From assembly GCA_022448955.1 (NCBI GenBank), contig JAKVCU010000096.1:1-35355 (forward strand): a stretch of 35,355 bases of DNA, given 5' to 3'. Of the stretch, positions 25,273-34,059 are shown piece by piece. The notes beneath the pieces are model-generated. The model did no database searches, was not told the DNA's origin, and saw only the letters and a list, made by a program, of their open reading frames with translations. The stretch is from Saprospiraceae bacterium (GTDB lineage Bacteria > Bacteroidota > Bacteroidia > Chitinophagales > Saprospiraceae). Both the position numbers and the translations under genes were made by a program. Numbering within the stretch: position 1 is the stretch's first letter; every line of letters starts with the position of its first letter.

Positions 25273-26982
25273 ATGAGATATTTATTGTTGTTGTTGTTTC
25301 TTCTAGGCGTCAGCTTTCTGTCAGCTCAATCTATTGAGCAGTTGAAGAAGGATTTAGCGAAAGCGAAGACGAGTAAAGAAAAAATGCTTTTAAATTACCA
25401 GTTAGCGGATACCTACTTCAAAGCGAGTAGTATGCGTAAAAAAGAACGCTTCGAGAATGCAGAAACCTATGCAAAAGAAGCGCATAGATTAGCAGGGCAA
25501 ACTGGAAACAATGGCATGACTGCCCAGTCAGCATACCTATTAGCAAAAACCTACAATAACCTAAAAACAGTAGGAGAAAAATCAAAAAGAAGTCGGTATT
25601 CAAAGAACGTAGATGTTTGGCTGAAAAATGCTGCCGCATCAGCAGAGTTAGTTGGAGATTATGATTTGATTCTGAATGTGTATCAAGAAAGAGCTAATCT
25701 TTATACTTCCGGAAAAGATAAAAACTATCGAAAAGCCTTCCAGGTCATGGAAGAAGGCTTAGGAGTGCTTACCAAAAATGGAAAAAGTATCAGCCAACTT
25801 CAGAATAACTATGATAGAACAGAAGTAAAGTTATCTGGAAACCTTCAAGAGCTTCGGGATGAAATCAGAAAGCTCGAATCCGAGAAGGGGCAGTTAGAAA
25901 AGAGAAACGTGAATCTTACGGAATCTAATAAGGAAGCAAAAAGGGAAATTTCTCAAAAAGAAACGGTCATTCGTAAAAAGGATGAAGTCATTCTAGCCAA
26001 AGAAGATTCTCTGGAATTAGCTGAACAAAAGGCAGAGGAAATTGAAGAACGTGCAGAAGAAATCAGGGAAAAGCTAGGTAATGTTTCTGAAGAAAATATT
26101 TACCTAAAAGCTGCCGAAGAAGAAGCGAGAGCAGATGTCGAGCAAGCTAGGGCAGATGCTGCCGAGAAAGAGCTCAAAGTACAGGCAGTTGAACAGCAGC
26201 GCACTTACTTAGGCATTGGTACAGGTATAATCTTATTGTTAGCTATTGTTTTTTATGCTCGCTATATTTCTAAAAAACGAGCCAATCACACCTTACAAGA
26301 GGAGCAAGAGCGCTCAGAAAAACTACTGCTGAATATCTTGCCAAAGAATATAGCAGAGGAATTAAAACACAAGGGCCGTACAACGGCTAAAAAACTGGAG
26401 AATGTAACCGTATTCTTCTCTGACTTTAAAAACTTTACCAAAATTGCAGAGCAATTAACGCCAGAACAATTGGTAGAAGAATTAGATAAATGCTTTAAGA
26501 AGTTTGATTTTATCATTCAGAAATATCCTGATATTGAGAAAATCAAAACCATCGGTGATGCCTATATGTGTGCAAGTGGATTGAATGGGCAAAGTCGTTA
26601 TCCATTTAATTTGATTCGCGCTTCCATGGAAATGCAGCAGGCATTAGAAGAATTGAAACAAGAAAATATTCGCCAAGGAAAACCATATTTTGAAGCACGA
26701 ATTGGTATTCATACAGGGCCTGTAGTAGCAGGTGTAGTAGGAACTACAAAATTTGCTTACGATATTTGGGGCGATACGGTAAACGTGGCTGCTAGAATGG
26801 AATCAAAAGGCGAAATCGGAAGAGTAAATATTTCAGAATCTACTTACCGATTAGTAAAATACAAATTTGAATGCGAATACAGAGGAAAGGTCGATGCCAA
26901 AAATAAAGGCTTGATCGACATGTACTTCGTCAATAAAGAATTAGCAGGAACACGGCTTCCCAAAGAGGCTGCAACAGTTTAG
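25273..26982 (+). CDS. Membrane adenylate cyclase with periplasmic TPR and coiled-coil region
   Basis: The ATG at 25273 (MRYLLLLLFLLGVSFLSAQS, signal peptide) is preferred to a TTG seven codons earlier; the product has 569 residues. Residues ~20-175 are TPR-like helices, ~185-310 a long charged coiled coil, ~311-330 a membrane helix, and ~345-555 a class III nucleotide cyclase domain. Metal ligands are Asp384 (FFSDFKNFT) and Asp429 (IGDAYM). The base-selecting residues are Lys425 and Asp497 (AYDIWGD), the adenylate pattern. The transition-state Asn504 and Arg508 (VNVAARM) are present, so it should be active as a homodimer. The topology suggests an extracytoplasmic signal read by the TPR part and passed through the coiled coil. 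A terminator follows. Confidence 0.92.
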   Translation: MRYLLLLLFLLGVSFLSAQSIEQLKKDLAKAKTSKEKMLLNYQLADTYFKASSMRKKERFENAETYAKEAHRLAGQTGNNGMTAQSAYLLAKTYNNLKTVGEKSKRSRYSKNVDVWLKNAAASAELVGDYDLILNVYQERANLYTSGKDKNYRKAFQVMEEGLGVLTKNGKSISQLQNNYDRTEVKLSGNLQELRDEIRKLESEKGQLEKRNVNLTESNKEAKREISQKETVIRKKDEVILAKEDSLELAEQKAEEIEERAEEIREKLGNVSEENIYLKAAEEEARADVEQARADAAEKELKVQAVEQQRTYLGIGTGIILLLAIVFYARYISKKRANHTLQEEQERSEKLLLNILPKNIAEELKHKGRTTAKKLENVTVFFSDFKNFTKIAEQLTPEQLVEELDKCFKKFDFIIQKYPDIEKIKTIGDAYMCASGLNGQSRYPFNLIRASMEMQQALEELKQENIRQGKPYFEARIGIHTGPVVAGVVGTTKFAYDIWGDTVNVAARMESKGEIGRVNISESTYRLVKYKFECEYRGKVDAKNKGLIDMYFVNKELAGTRLPKEAATV

Positions 26983-26988
26983 CAACTG

Positions 26989-27030
26989 GAGCGATAAAGG
27001 AGTCATTTTGCTCCTTTATCGCTCTTTTTT
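26989..27030 (+). terminator. Rho-independent terminator after adenylate cyclase
   Basis: GAGCGATAAAGGAG (26989-27002) pairs perfectly with CTCCTTTATCGCTC (27011-27024), followed by TTTTTT. The convergent minus-strand gene stops two bases later. Confidence 0.92.
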
Positions 27031-27031
27031 C

Positions 27032-28501
27032 CTATCTAATCAGACTTATATCTCCTTTCAATACCACCTTTTCCCCTCTTCCAGATAGATAAGCTATGAA
27101 ATAGGTAAATACATCAGGCTGTAGTGGCCTTCCCTTCATAGTCCCATCCCAAGCAACCGCCTCGGCTTCAAAGTTGTCTAAACTATAGACTAAAGAACCC
27201 CATCGATTAAAGATACGAATGGAAGAGAACTGTCCTCTAAAGCTAGGGTGTGGGTAAATCTGAAATAGATCGTTGAAACCATCATCATTTGGAGAAAATA
27301 CATTTGGAATATAAATGTTACAATCATTTTGATCGATACTAATTTGAATATCCAATTGACAATTAGACTCATCCTGAATCCGTATCTCGTATTCTCCACT
27401 AGGCAAATCATAAAATGAAAAGTTTGAGCTAAATGCTTCACCATTGATGGAAAATAGAAATAGATCATTAGGCTCTTCCATCTCAAGTATGATACTGCCA
27501 TTATTTTCGCCACAATCTGTAGGGCTTATCATGATATTTGAAACAACAATTTCTGTGAGATTATTGATTTGAATTATATTGCTGACTAAGCAATCATCTT
27601 CATCGATTACCGAAACAACATAGCTGCCTATGGCTAAGTCTTCAAAACTATTATTCATTTGGAAATTAACTCCATCGATTGAATACTCTAAGGCTCCTGT
27701 ACCACCACTTGCGTTAATGTTGAGCGCACCATTATTCAAACCGCATTCAGGAGGAGTAATGTCAATCCCCTCTATCAGTGGTGGGTCAGAAGTAATAAAG
27801 TCGAAGTTACTAGCACCTCCAAATACAATAATGTCAAGTTTGCAGACAAAATTAAGGGAATTTGTATTGAAGTCAATTTCATAAATTTCAGAAGGATCAT
27901 CACTAGAAGACAGCGCATAATTTGTCTTTTCGGTACAATCTTCCGCAAACGAAATAAGACCAAAAATTAGTTGTGAAATATCTTGATCAATAATCACTAC
28001 ACTATTAGGGGGATCATCTAAATTGATTTGTACAATTTTATTTGTACGAGTCGCTAAATACAGATTGTCTTTATAAAAAATCAAATCACCTGATGGGGTA
28101 TAACCAAAACTTCCAATGTAAACTTGAGTGTCATTGATTAGATCATAAGAATATAAATTCCCACCGGTGTTGGCTACATATACTAGTCCTTCTTTGTCGA
28201 TAGTCAATGAGTTGTATTCTGCGCTTCCGTTGTAATCAAAGAGGTGGACTATATTTGTTTCACCCGTTATCGAATCAATTGTATATAAAGAGCCGGAATA
28301 GTCTATTCCATAAAGAGTACCATCAGGGTGAAAGGAGATATCTGTGGTAGTTTCGGATTGAATTTCGGTTAGTAATAAAACGCTACAGGCGTTTAAGTCT
28401 AATTGATAAAGCTTATTATCGTCTGAGCTAATGTAAATGTCTTGACTATGTATTTGAAAGAACAAAAAAACTAGCATGAGAATAATAAAGTATTTCTTCA
28501 T
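27032..28501 (-). CDS. T9SS type B cargo protein with propeller-like and SprB-type repeats
   Basis: The 489-residue protein has a signal peptide (MKKYFIILMLVFLFFQIHSQ). Residues ~21-240 form a beta-propeller-like region of repeated blades (ISFHPDGTLYGID, LTIDKEGLVYVANTGGNLYS). Two SprB-type repeats follow: ITPPECGLNNGALNINASGG (~248-315) and ISPTDCGENNGSIILEM (~322-390). The end is the gliding-motility-associated C-terminal domain (type B sorting): IYIPNVFSPNDDGFNDLFQI, FNRWGSLVYS, WDGTMKGRPLQPDVFTYFIA. The product should be secreted by T9SS and attached to the surface. It is short for a type B protein, most of which are large adhesins. No partner gene is adjacent. Confidence 0.9.
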   Translation of the reverse strand: MKKYFIILMLVFLFFQIHSQDIYISSDDNKLYQLDLNACSVLLLTEIQSETTTDISFHPDGTLYGIDYSGSLYTIDSITGETNIVHLFDYNGSAEYNSLTIDKEGLVYVANTGGNLYSYDLINDTQVYIGSFGYTPSGDLIFYKDNLYLATRTNKIVQINLDDPPNSVVIIDQDISQLIFGLISFAEDCTEKTNYALSSSDDPSEIYEIDFNTNSLNFVCKLDIIVFGGASNFDFITSDPPLIEGIDITPPECGLNNGALNINASGGTGALEYSIDGVNFQMNNSFEDLAIGSYVVSVIDEDDCLVSNIIQINNLTEIVVSNIMISPTDCGENNGSIILEMEEPNDLFLFSINGEAFSSNFSFYDLPSGEYEIRIQDESNCQLDIQISIDQNDCNIYIPNVFSPNDDGFNDLFQIYPHPSFRGQFSSIRIFNRWGSLVYSLDNFEAEAVAWDGTMKGRPLQPDVFTYFIAYLSGRGEKVVLKGDISLIR

Positions 28502-28808
28502 AGCAAATTAGAAATTTGACTTGATTTAAAATGGTTTGGATAGAAACTTGCTATTATTCGATTTACAAAAAAGAAATAATAACCATGTACATACTGATGA
28601 GATACTTGCAACAATAGTCGTCGGGATAACAGCAAATCACAAAATGGTCGTTCGATTTTATGTATGAGCTATCTGATTTAGTATCTTCAATCCGAGGGTA
28701 GCTCACTCAGGATTCAGCTTGCAGAATTTATTGAACAGTCTCTACATGAATATTGAAGGGACGCTAGAACCTGTCTGCCTATGGCTGAATTTTATTATAC
28801 CAATTCCT

Positions 28809-28826
28809 ACCTGCCGGCCGGCAGGT
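28809..28826. repeat. GC-rich palindromic element, copy 1
   Basis: ACCTGCCGGCCGGCAGGT is a perfect 18-bp palindrome, strongly GC-rich in an AT-rich genome. A second imperfect copy lies at 35303-35318, also preceded by AATTCCT. Two copies in intergenic DNA suggest a REP-like dispersed element; such palindromes are, from recall, common in Bacteroidota. Confidence 0.6.
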
Positions 28827-28850
28827 TCTAATCTAACTACATAAATATTT

Positions 28851-28887
28851 TAAAAAATAAAAGGTATCCTGATGTAGAATACCTTTT
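28851..28887 (-). terminator. Minus-strand terminator of the orphan gene
   Basis: On the minus strand AAAAGGTATTC pairs with GGATACCTTTT, followed by ATTTTTTA. It lies 45 bases after the stop of the gene at 28933. Confidence 0.75.
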
Positions 28888-28932
28888 ACTTTGATGGTTT
28901 AATAAGGGAATAAACTTCCTATTCATCTAGGC

Positions 28933-29496
28933 TTAAATAATTTCTTTACCAGATTCATCAATGATATATTTTTTATCATTTCCATCAATTAATTCAATGA
29001 CACTGTCACTAATTTTTAATTTTCCATTACCCGGGATGAAAATTCCATTTTCCCCTTTATAATGCCATATTTCCTCTCCTGCTTCATTTATTCGTACTAA
29101 GCCGATTTCTCCAAAGACGAGATAATCTTCTTTAAAGCTATTGATTAAATAGTTTGTCCCAAGTGGTAAACTTTTAAACCAGTTAATCTGAAGATTTGGA
29201 ATTTTTAGGCAATAAATCTTATCTCCAATGCAGATTAATAAATCATCTTCGATAATTTTGAAGAGATCAAGGCTTATTTTTGTTCTTCCACCATTTTCAC
29301 ATAAAAGGATACTAGAAAATACAGATTCATTATTCAGTTCTTTGATGATTATTCCTCTTTTATTAATGGCATAGCTTCTTCCGTTAACTTTATGTCCACC
29401 GGAATATTTGGATTGGTAGTTATGCTTTGATGTATTGTCAACATAAAAATTATCATCCACTATCTCTATTTCATAATTTTCATATTCTATTTTCAT
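28933..29496 (-). CDS. Orphan 187-residue beta-rich protein, function unknown
   Basis: The protein has no signal peptide or membrane segment. It is almost all beta-strand with short blades that each carry an internal-state phrase: KISLDLFKIIEDDLLICIGD, KIYCLKIPNLQINWFKSLPL, YLVFGEIGLVRINEAGEEIW and SDSVIELIDGNDKKYIIDES. This resembles half of a PQQ-like or WD-like propeller. Small orphan proteins of this kind are frequent in variable regions of Bacteroidota genomes and some are immunity proteins of polymorphic toxins; that is a guess here, since no toxin gene is adjacent. Codon use is very AT-rich. Between two gene-poor gaps and with its own terminator, it is probably a single-gene unit. Confidence 0.65.
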   Translation of the reverse strand: MKIEYENYEIEIVDDNFYVDNTSKHNYQSKYSGGHKVNGRSYAINKRGIIIKELNNESVFSSILLCENGGRTKISLDLFKIIEDDLLICIGDKIYCLKIPNLQINWFKSLPLGTNYLINSFKEDYLVFGEIGLVRINEAGEEIWHYKGENGIFIPGNGKLKISDSVIELIDGNDKKYIIDESGKEII

Positions 29497-29888
29497 TAGT
29501 AGTGTTTTTGTTTTTTAGTTGACCAAATATTTATAGTAGGTGTAGATGTTCTTTAAAGGAAGAATCAACGATTTGAGCCTACCTCCCAGCAAAGATAGGG
29601 TTTTGGGTAAGGATTTGTGATATAGCTTAGCAAGCTGGGGCAATGATCCAATCGGACGTCGTAGTTCACAAAGCTTTTAAATGACAATTGGTCAAATGAC
29701 TTTTTCAGGATGCGTTGCTGAATTTCTAAGGACAGAGAATTTTTTGAATTTTAAAATATTATTCATTTCTCAAGAGGTACTTAAAACTATCTAGGATCTT
29801 ATTCGTTTTTTTGATGGACAACAGGACTTTCAATAAATACTATTGAAAGTCCTGTTGTATTTTGTGGGTTCAAGAAATATAGAACAGT
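29497..29888. other. 392-base intergenic region upstream of uvrB
   Basis: It contains a perfect 18-bp hairpin just before uvrB (29818-29858). No coding sequence and no convincing promoter box were recognised. No SOS-type operator was recognised either. Confidence 0.55.
29818..29858. promoter_or_regulatory. Long perfect hairpin 30 bases before uvrB
   Basis: ACAACAGGACTTTCAATA (29818-29835) pairs perfectly with TATTGAAAGTCCTGTTGT (29841-29858) around a 5-base loop. No T tract follows on the plus strand (ATTTTGTG), so it is a poor terminator there. It could be a 5'-leader structure of uvrB or a remnant. Confidence 0.45.
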
Positions 29889-31913
29889 ATGGCTTTTGAA
29901 TTAGAATCTCCATTTAAACCAACAGGCGATCAGCCGAATGCCATCAAGCAACTGGTGGCAGGGGTGGAAACTGGCGAGAAATCTCAAGTACTTCTTGGGG
30001 TGACTGGTTCTGGTAAAACTTTTACAATTGCAAATACGATTGCGAAGCTGAATCGGCCAACCTTAGTATTAACCCATAATAAAACACTTACTGCTCAATT
30101 GTATGGAGAGTTTAAGTCGTTTTTTCCTAATAATGCGGTAGAGTACTTCGTTTCTTATTATGACTACTATCAACCAGAAGCCTACCTATCGGTTTCAGAT
30201 ACCTATATTGAAAAGGACCTCTCCATCAATGAAGAAGTGGATAAACTTCGTTTAAGGGCAACCTCAAATTTACTCTCTGGGCGCAGAGATATTATCATTG
30301 TAGCATCCGTCTCCTGCATTTATGGTATGGGTAATCCAGAGGATTACAAACAAGGAATTATTCGGATAGAAAGAGGACAAACTATTTCTAGAAATTCTTT
30401 TTTATATGATCTAGTAGGAAGCTTATATGCTCGTACAGAAACAGATTTTAAGAGAGCCACTTTTCGTGTAAAAGGAGATACTGTCGACATCAATTTACCT
30501 TATGTTGATTATGGTTACCGAGTGATTTTCTTTGGCGATGAAATCGAAGAGATTGAACGCATCGAAATAGAAACTGGCAAACGAATCGAAAGCATGGAAA
30601 ATGCAGCGATCTTTCCTGCTAACTTATATATCGCACCAAAAGATAGAATCCATGGTATCATCAACCAGATTCAAGATGAGTTGCATGAACAAGAAAAGTA
30701 CTTCGAAAGAGAAAGGCGATTAATAGAGGCTCAAAGAATTAAAGAACGTACTACCTTTGATATCGAAATGATGAAAGAACTAGGCTACTGTAATGGAGTC
30801 GAAAACTACTCTCGCTTCTTTGATGGTCGAAAACCTGGTACCCGCCCATTCTGTTTATTAGACTATTTTCCGGATGATTATTTAATGGTAATTGATGAAA
30901 GCCATGTAACGATCCCTCAGGTAAGAGGTATGTATGGCGGAGATAGAGCAAGGAAAACAAATTTGGTTAGTTATGGATTCCGCTTGCCTTCAGCAATGGA
31001 TAACCGGCCGTTAAATTTTACAGAGTTTGAAGGTCTGGTCAATCAAGTCGTTCATGTAAGTGCAACTCCTGGTGATTATGAATTGGAGCAAACAGGGGGG
31101 GTGTTTGTAGAGCAGTTGATTCGACCTACGGGTTTGTTAGATCCACCAATTGAGGTACGCCCAAGCCTGAACCAAATTGATGATTTATTAGAAGAAATTG
31201 ATGAACGTATTAAACGCGAGGAGCGCGTTTTGGTAACTACGCTTACCAAACGTATGGCAGAGGAATTGACTAAATATTTAACAAAACTTCAAATTAAAGT
31301 CCGATATATCCACTCAGAAGTAGATACTATGGAACGGGTAGAAATTATTCGTGATCTGCGCTTGGGTGAATTTGATGTGCTGGTCGGAGTCAACTTGCTG
31401 AGAGAGGGTCTGGATTTACCAGAAGTATCTTTGGTAGCCATTTTGGATGCCGACAAAGAAGGCTTTTTAAGAAATACGCGTTCGCTTACGCAAACGGCGG
31501 GTCGTGCAGCACGGAATTCCAATGGACTGGTATTATTTTATGCAGATAAAATTACAGATTCCATGCAAATGACCATTGATGAAACAAATCGGCGCCGTAC
31601 TGTCCAGATGGAATATAATGAAAGGCATGGTATCACACCAAAGACAGTGAGAAAATCAAAAGAAGAGATCCTCGCACAAAAGTCTATTTTAGATATTAGA
31701 GGCGTTCAGAAGGATGCTTATATCGAGCCAGAACAAGCAAGCTTGGCAGCCGATCCAGTACTCGACTATATGAATAAAGATCAGATAGAGAAGATGATCG
31801 CAAATACAGAAAAGAAAATGAGGAAGGCTGCAAAAGATTTGGATTTTATTTCAGCAGCTCAGTATAGAGACGAGATGATGGCACTAAGGGATCGATTGAA
31901 AAAAGTATTATGA
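29889..31913 (+). CDS. uvrB: Excinuclease ABC subunit B
   Basis: The 674-residue product is full length for UvrB. The Walker A motif is [10 protein letters not shown] (Lys43); the Tyr-rich damage-verifying hairpin [20 protein letters not shown] follows near residue 91. Helicase motifs [20 protein letters not shown] and the C-terminal helicase domain ([40 protein letters not shown]) are complete. The UVR tail [20 protein letters not shown] at ~632-670 contacts UvrC and UvrA. It loads the damage-recognition complex in nucleotide excision repair. It stands alone, with no uvrA or uvrC nearby, as usual. Confidence 0.98.
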   Translation: MAFELESPFKPTGDQPNAIKQLVAGVETGEKSQVLLGVTGSGKTFTIANTIAKLNRPTLVLTHNKTLTAQLYGEFKSFFPNNAVEYFVSYYDYYQPEAYLSVSDTYIEKDLSINEEVDKLRLRATSNLLSGRRDIIIVASVSCIYGMGNPEDYKQGIIRIERGQTISRNSFLYDLVGSLYARTETDFKRATFRVKGDTVDINLPYVDYGYRVIFFGDEIEEIERIEIETGKRIESMENAAIFPANLYIAPKDRIHGIINQIQDELHEQEKYFERERRLIEAQRIKERTTFDIEMMKELGYCNGVENYSRFFDGRKPGTRPFCLLDYFPDDYLMVIDESHVTIPQVRGMYGGDRARKTNLVSYGFRLPSAMDNRPLNFTEFEGLVNQVVHVSATPGDYELEQTGGVFVEQLIRPTGLLDPPIEVRPSLNQIDDLLEEIDERIKREERVLVTTLTKRMAEELTKYLTKLQIKVRYIHSEVDTMERVEIIRDLRLGEFDVLVGVNLLREGLDLPEVSLVAILDADKEGFLRNTRSLTQTAGRAARNSNGLVLFYADKITDSMQMTIDETNRRRTVQMEYNERHGITPKTVRKSKEEILAQKSILDIRGVQKDAYIEPEQASLAADPVLDYMNKDQIEKMIANTEKKMRKAAKDLDFISAAQYRDEMMALRDRLKKVL

Positions 31914-31920
31914 TATAGAA

Positions 31921-31949
31921 CAAAAAAAAAGTTGGCATCTAGCCAACTT
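31921..31949 (-). terminator. Hairpin with T tract on the minus strand
   Basis: AAGTTGGC (31929-31936) pairs with GCCAACTT (31942-31949). The A9 run at 31922-31930 makes this a strong terminator for minus-strand transcripts, but no minus-strand gene lies to its right. On the plus strand it is followed only by CTC, yet probably still ends uvrB. Confidence 0.6.
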
Positions 31950-32083
31950 CTCAATAATCATGACCTAAACTTAACCACTTGTAAAATCTATGTTAATTCA
32001 CCCTTGTTGAATATTTTCTTTTGTGTTTATTTGTTTGACTTTTTAAAGATATTCGAAAAGCTGCAACTAGCTTTTAATTTTCG

Positions 32084-32134
32084 TTTTTTGGTATGATTTA
32101 CCCTTTTTTTGGTATGAATATCTCTTTTTTTGGG
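32084..32134 (+). repeat. Phased T-tract repeats
   Basis: Three T6-T7 tracts, each followed by GG, recur every 21 bases (two units read TTTTTTGGTATGA). Two helical turns of spacing would give curved DNA about 130-175 bases before the start at 32260. Confidence 0.45.
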
Positions 32135-32259
32135 AAAAACTACTTTCCAAGTATAGATGTATAAAAATAAATCCCACTCGTCTATAAATCTTCCTAATTT
32201 GTAAGAGAAATCGTTTCTTCTTTTCCGTTATCAAATCATTAAAAAGTTTAAATATAATA

Positions 32260-33060
32260 ATGAACGCACACGAAATCGATTACGAGATTTTTGGTGAAGA
32301 AATGCAATTCGTTGAAATTGAATTAGATCCTTATGAAACGGTTATTGCCGAATCCGGTAGTTTCATGATGATGGATCAAGATATTGAGTTGAAGACTATT
32401 TTTGGCGATGGCAGCCAACAGTCGTCAAAAGGTATTTGGGGGAAAGTCATGTCGGCAGGTAAACGCCTACTGACAGGCGAGAGTTTGTTTATGACGGCCT
32501 TTACACATGGAGGTCAGGGAAAGCGGAAAGTATCTTTTGCATCTCCTTACCCTGGAAGAATTATCCCAATTGACTTGCAGGAGATGGAAAACAAGATTAT
32601 TTGTCAGAAAGATGCTTTTCTTTGTGCGGCAAAAGGAGTCTCTGTTGGTATTGAATTTTCTAAACGCCTTGGGCGAGGATTCTTTGGTGGCGAAGGTTTC
32701 ATCATGCAAAAAATCGAAGGCGATGGTTTGGCCTTTTTGCATGCTGGAGGAACTATTATTAAAAAGGAACTTCAAATAGGAGAAGTACTTCGAGTAGATA
32801 CCGGTTGTTTAGTCGGTTTCACAAGAGATGTTGATTATGATATCGAAATGATAAAGGGTGTCAAAAATATGTTGTTTGGTGGCGAAGGTTTATTTTATGC
32901 ACGTTTAGAAGGCCCAGGTACTGTCTGGATTCAATCTTTACCGTTTAGTCGGTTGGCGGATCGCGTCGTGGCTGCTTCACGTGCATATGGTAACAATAAT
33001 AAAGGTGAAGGAAGTATTCTTGGTGGACTTGGTGATTTGATTGATGGCGATAATTGGTAG
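32260..33060 (+). CDS. AIM24 / TIGR00266 family protein
   Basis: The 266-residue protein covers the double beta-barrel AIM24 fold. Typical segments are [20 protein letters not shown], a Gly-rich [12 protein letters not shown] turn, [20 protein letters not shown], and the late block [20 protein letters not shown], then [13 protein letters not shown] and a Gly-rich C-terminus ([12 protein letters not shown]). Bacterial members have no settled function; the mitochondrial relative AIM24 supports inner-membrane organisation. No signal peptide. A large inverted repeat lies directly downstream. Confidence 0.92.
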   Translation: MNAHEIDYEIFGEEMQFVEIELDPYETVIAESGSFMMMDQDIELKTIFGDGSQQSSKGIWGKVMSAGKRLLTGESLFMTAFTHGGQGKRKVSFASPYPGRIIPIDLQEMENKIICQKDAFLCAAKGVSVGIEFSKRLGRGFFGGEGFIMQKIEGDGLAFLHAGGTIIKKELQIGEVLRVDTGCLVGFTRDVDYDIEMIKGVKNMLFGGEGLFYARLEGPGTVWIQSLPFSRLADRVVAASRAYGNNNKGEGSILGGLGDLIDGDNW

Positions 33061-33088
33061 GAGTTTTGTATTTTTCGTTTAGTAAAGC

Positions 33089-33195
33089 AAAAAAATTAAC
33101 TTTTCGATTTCGTCTTTTCTTAGTAGTGCCAAACGGTACATTTAAAGTAGGCGATACTAAGAAAAGACCTTATAGAAATTGAAAAGTAATTTTTT
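33089..33195. repeat. Long imperfect inverted repeat
   Basis: The left arm (33089-33125) and right arm (33155-33195) pair over about 36 bases with a few mismatches and a 6-base insertion: CTTTTCTTAGTA pairs with TACTAAGAAAAG, and AATTAACTTTTC with GAAAAGTAATT. The loop is 29 bases. The right arm ends in a T tract, so it may act as a large terminator; arm length and loop are more like a MITE-type or structured-RNA element. Confidence 0.65.
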
Positions 33196-33241
33196 GCGGA
33201 ATACATAAGCACAGTAATGTACTTAAACGAAAAATATACTT

Positions 33242-34006
33242 ATGCAAAACACAAACCGACGAAATTTTCTGCGCTTTGCTAGTCTAAGTGCTTTAACAGG
33301 TATTTCTTTGCCTTCCTTTGCGGAAAAATCTGCTCCTTCTTTCTCTTCCGAGGAAGATAGTTTTACTATACTTTTTCAAGGTGATTCGATTACCGATGCG
33401 TGGCGAAGAAGAGAATTTTATTATCCAAATGATGCCCCAGGCATGGGTTTAGGTTATGTTCATCAGGCAGTAAGTGAATTGCTTGGTCAATACCCAAATC
33501 GAAATATTCGTTGTTATAATCGTGGTGTCGGAGGCGATAAAGTCCATCAGCTGGCTAAACGTTGGCAGGACGATTGCCTACAGTTACAGCCAGATGTGCT
33601 CAGTATTCTGATCGGGGTAAATGACTTTTGGCATACTTTAAGTCATAATTATAAAGGTACTGTATCAACCTACGAAGGCGATTTTAGGAAACTACTTGAT
33701 CGTACAAAGGAAAATCTTCCAAATGTTCAACTCATTATTGCAGAGCCTTTTGTCGTAAAAGGTGGTACAGCTATTACAGAAAAAGATTGGTTCCCTGCTT
33801 TCGCTGCTTATCAAGAGGCGGCTAAGAAAGTGGCTTCCGATTACCAAGCACATTTTATTCCATTACAATCCATTTTTGATCAAGCTTTATTAGAAGCCGA
33901 TGTAGAATATTGGTGCTCTGATGGGGTACATCCATCTTTGGCAGGAAATTACCTCATGGCACAAGCATGGTTGAAAGTTATGCATCCTATTATATTAAAA
34001 TCTTAA
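33242..34006 (+). CDS. Tat-exported SGNH/GDSL hydrolase
   Basis: The 254-residue protein begins with a twin-arginine signal (NRRNFLRFASLSALTGISL, Arg6-Arg7). The SGNH blocks are complete: FQGDSITD (Ser49), NRGVGGDK (Gly), IGVNDFW (Asn127), and DGVHPS with Asp227 and His230. Such enzymes remove acyl or acetyl groups from carbohydrates or other esters, in the periplasm or outside. Export by Tat, folded, is unusual among small SGNH proteins but common in Bacteroidota carbohydrate loci. It is 53 bases upstream of a CBM9-like protein gene, so the two may act together on a polysaccharide or glycan. Confidence 0.92.
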   Translation: MQNTNRRNFLRFASLSALTGISLPSFAEKSAPSFSSEEDSFTILFQGDSITDAWRRREFYYPNDAPGMGLGYVHQAVSELLGQYPNRNIRCYNRGVGGDKVHQLAKRWQDDCLQLQPDVLSILIGVNDFWHTLSHNYKGTVSTYEGDFRKLLDRTKENLPNVQLIIAEPFVVKGGTAITEKDWFPAFAAYQEAAKKVASDYQAHFIPLQSIFDQALLEADVEYWCSDGVHPSLAGNYLMAQAWLKVMHPIILKS

Positions 34007-34059
34007 ATAGGCCTCAAGATTGATATTTACTCATTTTTATTTAGCCCAATAATGTAAGT

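Larger units (their letters stand above)
28502..28932. other. 431-base intergenic region with palindromic repeat
   Basis: It contains an 18-bp GC-rich palindrome (28809-28826), the terminator of the downstream small gene, and otherwise AT-rich sequence with many stops in all frames. No gene or RNA was recognised. Confidence 0.6.
31914..32259. other. 346-base intergenic region with T-tract repeats
   Basis: It contains a minus-strand-type hairpin (31921-31949) and three T-tract units in 21-base register (32084-32134). No coding sequence was recognised. TAATTTG near 32195 is a weak promoter candidate for the next gene. Confidence 0.55.

Noticed and set aside
28502-28932. A tRNA or small RNA in this gap
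   Set aside because: No cloverleaf or conserved tRNA arms could be folded by eye; only the palindrome and a terminator were found.
4727-33154. Similar TTTAAGTAGGCGA / TTTAAAGTAGGCGA strings at about 4727 and 33141
   Set aside because: Only two short copies with different flanks; one falls in the loop of the inverted repeat. Treated as chance.
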